From Malaya genurostris (Eukaryota > Arthropoda > Insecta > Diptera > Culicidae): a DNA stretch of 64,000 bases. Under the pieces are notes generated by a model that was not told the DNA's origin, did no database searches, and saw only the letters and a program-made list of their open reading frames with translations. The translations under genes and the position numbers were made by a program. Shown in pieces: positions 45,632 through 55,912 of the stretch; the stretch's first letter is position 1, and each line of letters opens with the position of its first letter. The stretch covers positions 187,206,866 through 187,270,865 of the forward strand of contig NC_080572.1 in the NCBI RefSeq assembly GCF_030247185.1. The letters run 5' to 3'.

Positions 45632-47409
45632 TGACAGACATGTGATTTCCGTACAATGATTTCTGTACAACGTTGTACGCGTACAACGATGAGGTGACAG
45701 ACATGTTTTGCGCACAGAATGAATGTAGTGTGAAACGAAAAAACTCAAAATTTAGCTTAATTTCCCAGCTTTGACGATCGATAATATATAAACCGAAAAT
45801 TTTTGTGGTTTGAAGATTATTACTAGCAACTAATTTATGACCGATATAATCTTGTCTCTCTGTCTTAGCTATTAAACTATTTGTGTGTGAGTGTTCATTG
45901 GATGACAGTATCACTCATATCATTGTTTAAATGTAACTAGCATTAGAGAAAATTAGATGTTCATAATTTTGATGTTCTACCGTAACATTCACTGATAAAC
46001 AATAAAAAACAAATATAAATATAGAATGGAGGAAATATGAAAGGCTTTTAGAACTAATTTTTGGAACACGAGTACTATTTTTTTGCAACGACACTGATTT
46101 CTACCAAAATGGTAGTGAATCACTAAATTTTGTTTGTAAATCTTACCGACTTTTGCCAAATCCGCATAAATTTCAAGATGTTCAGTCATAATTCCTTCAT
46201 CACCCGCATATTCACGATAAAAATAAGAGCGCAAAAACTATTAAGATTGAGTCTCAAAATAGTAAATAAATCTAAGATATTATTAGCATGTAACCATCAG
46301 AAACGGCATGGCACACACATATTTCAGAAAAATTCTGTCAACGTAACAGTTTATTCATCACGAAATTTTCATAAAAAGAATTATGTTCATCATAAAACTG
46401 AATTTAAAACCTTCTTGAATTTTAAATCATTCCGAAATAGATTTGACATAGGTTTGATGCTTCACTTTGCTTCATTAATCTTATGAAAAATGGTCTACTA
46501 CACTGGAATATAATCTGATAATGGTTTTATTAGGATTTTGAGAAGTTTAAAGTAGTTATGCTATATTTATGAAGTAACACTGAAAACTATTACAAGTATT
46601 TCTTAAATTGAATATGTAACTTGGTACGTGTTCTGCTTCAATTTACTCACACTGAAAGACATGATTCGCTGTTCTCTCTATTCATACCCAAAATAAGACT
46701 CTTTCTAAACAATTTAAAAACAAGTTTTTTTTTCATCGAACGGCATTCAACCCGATAACACAAGACGAAGTAATAAGAAGATTTAGAGTTTCCAGAAGTG
46801 AATATAGGGGACCAATGTTATAAATGGAATTTCGATAGGTCATCAATAAACAGGATGATTACACAATTGGTTTATTCATGTATGGGATATTTATCGTTTA
46901 TTATTACCACATGTGCATTCAAAATATGAATCATTATGTTTTTAAATCCATTTAAACAATAATCTTACTTGTTATTGAATAGAAAACAATTAATCAATAG
47001 TGCTGATTTTTTGTACAAATATGAATAAATTGTTTTCCTTATTTGTATTTCAAAACTTCACCAAATTAATGAATATTTCTTGGTTTGACTGCTTTATGAA
47101 AACATGCTACAAAGTATATATGTTTTATGCTGCTTGTTAGCATTTTACCGAGTTTTTTTTCAAAATATGACGATGGTTGTTTATTATTTGATGCTCAGAA
47201 GAAGGAAATATTGTTTCATGAGTTCACCATCGCTCGCCAATGGCGCTGGTAGCAGTAAACAGTGATGTGATTTTGCGCTGTACAACGATGAATGACCGTA
47301 GTACGGAAATCACCGTTGAATCATGATGCTCGCGTGATACCACCGTGATTCAGGGTGACAGACATGTGATTCCATGGTGTACAGTGATACCGATATCACA
47401 TGTCTGTCA
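45632..47409. mobile_element. Nonautonomous TIR element with GACAGACATGT subterminal repeats
   Basis: 15-bp ends TGACAGACATGTGAT and its complement. Extra copies of TGACAGACATGT occur at 45695 and 47356, and 'gtacaacgatga' occurs near both ends. 1778 bp, AT-rich, no transposase frame. Flanking bases do not show a clear duplication, so the insertion could be old or the ends may have changed. Confidence 0.6.
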
Positions 47410-48059
47410 TAAGCATTGTTCAGTTGCACGAGTGACACCGCTTTGAAACATTTCATTTTCCGATTAGGGTGCATGTCATTGCTCAACTGTAACGTTTCAC
47501 TACTCGTTTGTTGTGCGTGCCTTTGCTAGGTGTCATTGCTAAACTGCCAGCACGATAAATAACAAATGAAATGCTAAAACACCAATCGATTACTTGTACC
47601 AAATTTTCAACCATCAAATTTAGGAAAATAACTAATATTTTAATTGGTTTTGCGATTGCTGACTTCTCCGTGTAGATATTTTCAATGTGTGACGCTACTA
47701 ATACCATTGTATCTCCGAAATCAGAGGGTACATACATTTGATCTTCGAAGTTGATCAATGGTTCAATCAAGCTTTCAAACGCTAAGCTTGTTGTAACCGG
47801 TTGGATATCTCCGAGAAAATTGAGCGATAAAAAAAATCTTTGAATCACTCAAACACAGACATTTTTTAATCTCGTCGAGCTGAGTCGAATGGTATATTAC
47901 ACTCCGGGGCTCCGTTCGAAAATCGGGTTTTCCACCAATTATCGTTATAGTGACAGGGATAACAAGCAAATAGTTAAATCTTTGAAAAGTAATTTAAACA
48001 GTTTTGATGGGGACAGTGGAGGAGAAAACGGTATTTGAGTAAAATTTTCGTGCGAAAAG
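47410..48059. repeat. Repeat fragments: CACGGA-like end and family A 3' end
   Basis: 47570-47673 ends 'gctgacttctccgtg' then TA, resembling the right end of the CACGGA family. 47700-47965 holds one diverged module and the family A 3' block ('gagtcgaatggtatattaca', 'gctccgttcgaaaatcgg'). Noncoding. Confidence 0.5.
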
Positions 48060-48610
48060 AACATCGAACATAGAAAGTTCAAAAGGTACCAAATCACAAT
48101 TAATGGTAGGAAAAAAGGAAAATTACGAGCACGAAAGCTCTGCTCTCAGATGTTAACAAAACCGCATTGTCTCATTATGGATGACGCGGCGTGCGTGAAA
48201 GCAGACTTCCGATTGTATGCGCGACTTCTGTTTTCCACTGCTCATCATAAGTATAATGTCTCAGAAGACGTTTGAAAGCAGAAGATGTCAAAGTTTGCCG
48301 AAAGAACATGATTTGGCAATCAATTTGTTCATGTGGAAAGCGGAGCACTGTATTTATGACGATCGGGACGATCAATGCCGAGGTTTTGTCTCGTGTCATT
48401 ACTCGAAAGATGTTTTGGAGTGATTCAAGCCTAATGAGATCAACTTCGTGCCGAAAGAACGTACCTGAGTTACGACTAATTGAGAAGTACTGAGCCATCA
48501 TAAAGTAGGCACCTCAGAAACATCGTAGTAAAATCGGACAAAACAATGTTGGTCCAAACGTTGTACGATATATTATGAGTAGTGTTAAGGAGCAAGACTC
48601 TTTGCAAGCG
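48060..48610 (+). pseudogene. Relic of an ITmD37E transposase
   Basis: Plus-strand pieces read LIMDDAACVKADF (first-Asp region, DET changed to DAA), MSKFAERT, MIWQSICSCGKRSTVF, GTINAEVLS, then CHYSKDVLE, INFVPKERT, PELRLIEKY (Glu region) and VRYIMSSVKEQ. Several stops, at least two frame changes, and a deletion before CHYSK that removes the second Asp. An older copy than the 24421 and 53032 elements. No TIRs found. Confidence 0.75.
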
Positions 48611-48964
48611 TATGAGTAATGTCAACAATGTGTGCGTCAAAGCCGGCGCTTCTTTTCCTGATTTTAATCAATAAATCTTCCATATGGTTGAAAAATAAAC
48701 CAATCGGATCATTCTGCTTAAAATTGCAATTCAAGAGAAGAGAAAACCTTAGTCTAAAACTTTTCCGCTTTCCTTACAACTGCTCGAGAAAAAATATTTC
48801 AGTTTCAGCTTACATCCACTAACACATTTGATTAGCAACAAACACATTCCTATATGGATTTCCTCTTGCAGCAATTATTGCGATATAAAGATTTATGTAC
48901 CTTCTATAAGTAAACCCGAAAAAAGGAACCTTTGATTCAACACGCGAAAGGCAATGGATATGGA

Positions 48965-49345
48965 ATGTTGTCGTAAAACTATTTATTTTTCCGGAAAACT
49001 GCTTTTGTAACAGAAAATATTTAGTTTTGTTTATTTTGTGTAGCGCAATCTAATCCATTGAAGCAGTGTTGCTACCTTTTTTAGGGATTCGAAATCTACA
49101 TTCATAAAATATAAGTAATTTTCCATCAAACGTTGGTAAAAATTTATTAAAACTGATGTTTCATCCACAAAGTCTGGCTTAACGTTCGTTTGAGAATAAA
49201 TTATTGCTTAAAAAGATTATTTGAAACTCAACCGTGCAAGCCACTTTGATAAACTGGTTGCACTTCATATATGAATACATAGATCTATGACATACGTACC
49301 AAATAAAATGTGCGTAATACACAAATTAACAACACAAGTTAACTT
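48965..49345 (-). repeat. Interspersed repeat, copy B (uninterrupted)
   Basis: Reverse complement of 1-268 joined to 855-966, about 85% alike by eye. It shows the arrangement before the family A insertion in copy A. Confidence 0.8.
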
Positions 49346-49780
49346 GGTTTACTCTTGATCCTTAAGAGAAAGGCTTGTGCATTTTGATATGGTGTTGAAG
49401 TTGAATGTAGTAAACATGAAAAAAAATCAAATAATGTTTTTACATGTATTGTCTGAAAGTTTGGTAATGATCGGTTGAATGGGTGAATTTGGCCGAATAT
49501 TTTCTTGTGATGCAATTACGTACACTCTTTAAACAAGGTATATTTTAAAATAAGAATGGACCGAATTGAGAATCCGAGAAAATTTCTGAATGTACAGATA
49601 TTATTGTTTTTCGCTAAGTTTTGTCTTTTCGAGTCGATCAATAGAAACAATGATGTATAAGTTGATGTAATCGCATCTACAAAAAATGATTTAAATTTGT
49701 GCAAATTAAGATATACATATATTATAAACCGAATTAAGATATGATTTGAACATTCTTGGTTTTTTTTTCTCTATTTGCAG
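49346..49780. other. Intron segment before the exon at 49781
   Basis: Ends with a strong pyrimidine tract and 'ctatttgcag'. No other feature. Confidence 0.5.
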
Positions 49781-49852
49781 TGATAATAGCGATATTGAAG
49801 AAGATATGGGCGATGATGCTAAATCGGTTCGAACAAATGACGAAAACAAAAA
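49781..49852 (+). CDS. Internal coding exon, acidic segment
   Basis: Acceptor 'tttttttttctctatttgcag' region and donor 'gtaagt' (49853). Joined to 38739-38969 the junction codon is again AA|T (Asn), and the 72-bp exon reads DNSDIEEDMGDDAKSVRTND then ENK, ending in phase 2. It is a symmetric exon, so it too can be skipped in frame. Strongly acidic, then basic at the end, likely a disordered linker next to the basic RKRKYSY of the preceding exon. The gene continues to the right, but no later exon was recognised within this window. Confidence 0.78.
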
Positions 49853-49854
49853 GT

Positions 49855-50270
49855 AAGTACAAATTAACAAATTTAATCTTAAATGTAATGAATGGGTTTC
49901 TAACACTCCGATCATAAAATGTTTGATCTGCTTAGATTGATGCAGGAAGCCGTTACAACATTTGAAAGGGGCGGCAAAGTCATCTTTGGGACCTTTTTTT
50001 TGCTCGTCAAAGATCTTTGCAGATTTCCGGATTTTGGTTAACTTTTTGTTTTTTGCTCACTAATCCAACGATGGGGGCGGCAAAATTCTTATTTCACCCC
50101 GGGCGTCAAATTTCCTCGGCACGCCACTGTACCGGAATACACATCACTTCAGTTGGAGAAATCAAACAGTATCTCTATTCGTGCTAGCATAACAGTTTTG
50201 AGTAAAATTTCAAAGAATTTTTTCGCTTTTGCATTGTCGCTCTAAATGGCAGTTCGAAATTTTAAACACA
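49855..50270. other. Unassigned intronic sequence
   Basis: 49940-50130 resembles decayed repeat text ending 'cctcggcacgccactgtacc'; nothing named. Confidence 0.35.
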
Positions 50271-51279
50271 TCGGGATGAAATAGTAATAATAAAAATTAT
50301 TTTTGGTACTTCCGGAGCCGGGAGCTCGGAACGGGTATTGCCGAAATTGGTTCATTTTACCAGAAACTGAAACCTTTCTTTCATTTGAATCTTAGTTTGT
50401 TGAATTGGTTCTGATGTTTCTGAGAAATTTGAGATTTTTCGGTTTGGAGTATACTTTTTCCGGAACCGAGAACTGAGATATGGTATAGCCGAATTTCATG
50501 TATTTGGTCACCCATTAACCATAACATAACTAAACGCTTGATTATCCTGTATTCAGCATTCTTTTCCTACTTCTTAGCCTGTAATTCCGATGCCGGAAGT
50601 CGTATTTGGATTTGAAACTCGATATGGTTCTATGTGTTTGAACCATCATTCGAATCTAAGTTTGTCAAAATTGGTCGGGCGGTCTGTGATAAAATCGAGT
50701 GCACATATTTTGCATTATTTTGCACATTTTGTCCCATTATTCCGGACCTGGTAGTTGGATTCAGTAGAAATTCAATAGGCTATTGGACTATAGGACCGCC
50801 AACGATCTTTGAGGAAATCGGTTGCACGGTTTTTCATTTTTGTGGAACATTTAGCCTACAAGTTCGGTCTGAATTAAATTCAATAGCATGGGACAACGAG
50901 ACCTTTCATTTGAATCTAAGTTTTTGAAAATCGGTTCCTTCATCTTCGAAAAAATCGAATGAATATTTTTGTTACATTCATTTCTTTTTTGTGCGTTTTT
51001 TATACGGTTGCTTTTCTACGCGGATTTCCTAGGTCACGTTTTTTTCCCACTGATTACCGAAGCTGCGCTGATTGTCGAATTATCGGCGATTTTTTGTGCG
51101 GTGCGAAACGCCGTGTAAAAATACTTCAATGCACACACATACACTCGCACATACAAAGATACACAAATACATAGTTTGATCTCGATGAACTGAGTCGAAT
51201 GGTATACGAGACTCGGTCCTTCGGGCTTCGGTTCAAAAGTCGGTTTTCACAGTGATTTCATAGCCTTTCTTCATGAGAA
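50271..51279 (+). repeat. Family A modular repeat, long copy
   Basis: At least three modules with 'tttcatttgaatctaagttt' or close variants (about 50380, 50640 and 50900). An ACAC-rich stretch follows (51128-51170), then the 3' block 'gagtcgaatggtatacgaga' and 'ggttcaaaagtcggttttca'. More modules than the copy at 269-854. Noncoding. Confidence 0.7.
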
Positions 51280-53029
51280 TGGAATATAGTCTCTTTTATT
51301 TTGAAAAACACTGGAAACATATTCTGGATCTAATATATAAGCTTAACGAAAGTTTTTTTATCAATATTGACGTATATAATGTTACTGCTTCGGTACTTAC
51401 AGAGTGATTCTGTTTGAGTGCCGCTTCCAATCGTTCGTTGCTAAACGCCCTTTTACAATAATTTTCAACTCACTTTCCACTGTATTTCCGGTGTATTATA
51501 AAATTGGTCGAATTAGCAACATCTAGCAGTGCTACACTTTTCTTCTGGTCAGAGGTTCACTAAACAGATAGTTGAAACAAACTGAGTTTCTTTTCCGATG
51601 TTCTTCCATTCATAAACTATAACGAACGGCACACATACCAATATCTGCGCGCGTTTTTGACATACCATAAATTAAGCTTAACTCTTTGACAATGATTGGC
51701 TGTGTAGTTTGCTTCGATGAGTACAGGGAGTTAGTGTATGGGATGTCGAGATTGTGGTATTACAAATTGGTATTATTTTTACCAAAGTATTTAAGTTTAT
51801 CCCAGTGCTATAAAAGTTTACTTGAGAGTAATTAGAAAATTTATTTCCAATCCCTAAAAAATTAAATCAAAAGTTTCGTTTTCAGAATAAACAATAAAGA
51901 ATCACGTTGTACAGCCTTCTTGGTCACTTTCCTCACTGCAGAAAGCAAATTTGCTTTGAAGTGCATCTCACTGACAACTGTCTCTAGCGTCTGCTTCGAA
52001 GGCCCGGTTTTTATTAGAAAGCTCTGGTGTATTGGGAGGAATACCTGGACGTTGATCTCGGCATACCACGCAATGGCACGACACCAAATTATGTGGCTTA
52101 AGGAAAGGCGTGCGAGTAATTTTAACGCGTGAACGGGAGCACCAAAAGGAAAAAAAAGATATTCGATTATGCTTGTGAAAGTGACTTGCGATAAAGGGCC
52201 TTATATCAGACATTTTCAGAATGGCTCCGAGAAAGGGTTTACCCATATATTCTGGGTTGTTTAATGGCAAAACAATGAAGATACTTGAAGATTCGAGTGA
52301 TGTTTTCAGATGTTTCCAGCTTTTTCTATTTTATTCATCTATTTTCATTTTCACTGAAGATATCAACTTCACCCATGGTGAAGAACTAGTTCTTCATGTG
52401 TAGCTAGAAGTAGTATAGACGAGAGATTATTACTTTTATGTAAGCAAGAACAGTACAAAAATTGGCGTTGTTTGTGAACAGTAGTTTATCACATCTCTGA
52501 TGATCCTATAGTATCCTAGCATCCAACGCCACAACATGTCAGGTAATGCAAATTAGTGCGCCATCTTTTCCCATCTGTTGACAAGATTGTTGGCTTGATA
52601 TTTTTTTACGTCCTGACATTGATTTATTCTATCATTCTGATATTGGTTTTGGATAATTGCAGCTACATAAGATACTTATAGGAGATTTGTCAATATGCTA
52701 AACGTAGGTTGTAAATTTGGTTGCATTAAATTGAGTGTCAGAAATTTGTTTAAATCGCTTGAGCAAAGCCCGCATCTCTTCCAACTTGTGTGCGATAATA
52801 GCTATGATACTAATTAAGTTTGCGTTTGAGTACAATTGAATTTTGAGAACGTGCTTGATATGAGCAGCCAATATAAGCAGGATTCAACTGGTTAGATGAT
52901 AAGACCTATTCAGAACATTCGAGCAAAGCAAAGTCTTGACATTACATTTGTTTTGTGGAGTTTGACCATTTGGTTTTAGCAAACGTCGCAGCTGATTCTT
53001 ATCGTAAAAGATCATTGCATGGCTAGTAC
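51280..53029. other. Unassigned intronic sequence
   Basis: A 70-codon frame at 51920-52132 has no recognised motif and no splice context; no gene called. Confidence 0.35.
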
Positions 53030-53159
53030 TAAAGACTGTCCCAGAAAGTATGGACGCACTTTGATTTCGCTGTAAATAATTCACAAGTGTTAGATATTCA
53101 AATTTTATTAGATATACTGATAATATTAGATTACAACAACAGAATATTATTCTCAACAT

Positions 53160-54066
53160 TTGCTACTTAGCCATTGTAGACTAGCTGGCGCACCTTCTTG
53201 CGAACGTTCCTCATTAAATTCCGTACAGACTTCATGGCGACAAGTTTTGACACTTTTTTCCAATCTTTTTCGAACTGTTGAATGGTTTCGGCTGCCGAGA
53301 CATGTTTCCTAAGATGTGCCTTCGTTAAAGCCCAAAACTCCTAAATTGGTCGAAGTTGTGGGCAATTTGGTGGATTCATGTCTGACGAAAGTGACATTTT
53401 TAATAGTATACCATTCTTTTTTTTTTTTATTCAATAGTAACATATTTGAAGGCACACTGCTTAAGCTCTTAGATGCCAAGGGCATTTTCTTATTTTAAAT
53501 TAAAATAACTTAAAACTAGGGTATTATCATTAGGGTAGTGGCGAATTCCGGTCGCAATGGTCGATTCTGCAGATTCAGTCTGCAGCTGGCGATCGGCAAT
53601 GGTCGGTGGATTAAATATGGCATTAGTTTCTTCCAGATGACGATTATACGTTTCAATGGGTCCGCGGGAGTATACCATTCTACCGTTGATTTCGAATAGT
53701 AGCAAGAAGCAAGATCTGGCCAGAAGACAACAGGATCCTTGTCGCTTCGAATCATGGGTAGAAGTCGTTTTTGTAAACATTTCTTGATTTCGATGTCTCG
53801 GACTGGTTTAACACTTGCCCTTCTCGCACCGTATAATATTGTAGTTCCGGCAAGGATTTGTAATCGAGTTTCACGTAGGTTCCGTCGTCCATGATTATGC
53901 AGTTAAAATTACCAGCAAGAATCGTATTGTACATCTTTCGAACCCTCGGCCTCATCAATGCTTCTTGTTTCGGACTACGTTTTGGTTGTTTCTGCTTCTT
54001 ATAGGTTCGAAGATTCAAACGTTCATTAGCACGAAGAACATTTGACTTCGAAGTGCCCACTTTTTT
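53160..54066 (-). pseudogene. ITmD37E transposase, C-terminal half
   Basis: The frame from 54060 reads MGTSKSNVLRANERL, RSPKQEALMRPRVRK and CIIMDDGTYVKLDYKSLPE (first Asp; DET is DGT). A deletion after GQV is followed by PMIRSDKDPVVFWPDLASCY (second Asp) in another frame, then the 251-bp LINE insertion. Remnants of the Glu region and C-terminus extend to 53160 (for example the complement of NLMRN-like text at 53215). The central KFGKKAMIW region is lost. Inactive. Confidence 0.85.
53418..53668 (-). mobile_element. Short LINE 3' fragment nested in ITmD37E
   Basis: Its complement matches the 3' UTR of the LINE at 1441-2554 ('cttggcatct', 'agagcttaagcagtgtgcct', 'accctagttttaagtta'). A perfect 13-bp duplication agtataccattct flanks it (53405-53417, 53669-53681), with a poly(T) start on the + strand. 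Confidence 0.92.
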
Positions 54067-54205
54067 TCGCCTCGAACAGTCATCGGGCGCGGTTCGCTTT
54101 TTCGAGCGCTCCGCAAGTAATTTATATTTATTTATTCTTTGACGCGTAGTCTACGTCGCGCGCGGGCTTTTTTCATAGCCTTTCGGACAAATTTTATCTA
54201 GAATA

Positions 54206-55116
54206 ATGAAGTGCGGTGTAAAATCGTGTGTTAATATTGACGATCGCTTCCTTTGGAAATGCGAATTCTGTGAAAAATCGTACCATTCAGCCTGCATCGG
54301 CGTGCAGCGGCATCAAGAAAATTTTATTCTGGCATTTATGGTACCAGTGTGTGCCGACTGTCAACATTTAATAAGGACAGGAGCTGAAACTCTAAAACTA
54401 CTTCATCTACAGGAGCAACTTCTAAAGCACACAAAAAATCAAACGGAAACGTATCACCGGACCACTGCAGACATGAAAACCCATTACCTGGAAATATTCG
54501 ACAGTGTCGAGCGCTTGCTCATCGACGTGAAGCAGTCATTGTCCAGTATCAGCAGAAACGACCACAACATTTGCGGTAAAGTAGGTCAGCGCATGCAGTC
54601 ATTCGAGGCCTCGTTACACAGTGCCATAAAAAACGTTAGCGATTTTAGTAAAGTCAATGACCAGCACATCAAGGAAATGAGTAAACGGCTTCTTCGCCTC
54701 GAAGAAAAATTCTTACTACCTACGAAATCTGAAGTCCCTGCAATAATACCTAACACTATTCTGGAAGAATTGAGAGATGAAGTCAAAGCAATATCGACTT
54801 CAATCTCCAGTATCGGAACCAAAGACCAAAATACCAAACCTAAGTCTCTAGCTGAAGAACTCAAAGAGAAGGAAATTCAAACATGCGACAGTGGCTGGCG
54901 CTTAATTGGAAGTAAAAAAATCTGGAAACGAGACTGGAGTGAGTATGACAAGAAACAGCGCACTCGACGGCTGCAAGAAAAACAAGCTGAAAAAGCAAAC
55001 CTCAGACGAAAACATCGGAAGCGGAAACAACAAAATAATACAAATTACAGTATACGCAGTAAAAACAACAACTACACCAACAACAGCAAACACGACAACA
55101 ACAACAACAACAACAA

Positions 55117-55148
<32 letters not shown>

Positions 55149-55912
55149 ACAACGACAATAATGTGCACTACAACAGCAACTTGAACACTAATAGTAACAA
55201 TACCTGCCACAACAATAACAATAATATGTCATTACAATATACCTTACCCTTGGACAAAGACCTACTAGCAGCTGCACGGGTTCAATTCTCCGGGAATCCA
55301 GGTGCAGATATTGCCTCAAAATTCATAAATTTTCAAAAAGGTGAAACCATCAACCCTTACAAAGGAACAAGAAGTATTCAAAACAACACTACTTCGGTCT
55401 TAGGAAGTAATGACATCGAAGCTGCACCATCCACTAACTATGTGAACACATCTTCAATACCACAGAACGTAAATACATCTACAGTATCACATGACATGAG
55501 TACAGACAGCCAATTCGAAATTGATCCAATGCGTCCTCCAATTGTACGTCTTACTTCACAATCTGCAAATGGCGACGAACGCTTCTTGAAAGCAAGACTT
55601 CGTGACCCGAAAATAATGCACGTCGTCCGTCTGTATTTGTCATACATGAAAAATCAACAACCTACAGTATGCATCGAGGGTATGACACCAACTAGTATAA
55701 AAATGCTATTAGCATCAGAAGGCCTTCCAACAACACCTGACCACCTCCTACGAATCTTCATCGAAGTGCATCAGGAATATGGAATGGAACCTAAGGAAGC
55801 GCAGGCCGACCTGGACTCTTATGGGAAATTTTTGACAAGTGAACACATCCGCCGACTCCAACTAATCCGGGAAGCCGAACACAATTTTACAAGGCCGAAT
55901 TTTCGGAAATAA
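54206..55912 (+). CDS. CR1 LINE ORF1 protein (PHD finger, Asn-rich)
   Basis: 568 residues, intact. A C4HC3 PHD-type finger at residues 3-52: C3, C8, C19, C22, H27, C30, C49, C52. Residues about 60-240 look helical or coiled-coil and hold an Arg/Lys-rich end (KKQRTRRLQEKQAEKANLRR near 250-270). An Asn-rich run (about 278-345) is encoded by AAC repeats, and a C-terminal domain (about 430-560) contains MTPTSIKMLLASEGLPTTPD. ORF1 proteins of this clade bind RNA and act as chaperones. Stop TAA at 55910. The 54586-54864 and 54902-55210 minus frames are shadows. Confidence 0.88.

Noticed and set aside
51920..52132. 70-codon frame as a host exon
   Set aside because: No consensus splice sites in frame and no recognisable protein pattern.
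55070..55160. AAC repeat as an independent microsatellite gene feature
   Set aside because: It lies in frame within LINE ORF1 as an Asn-rich segment.
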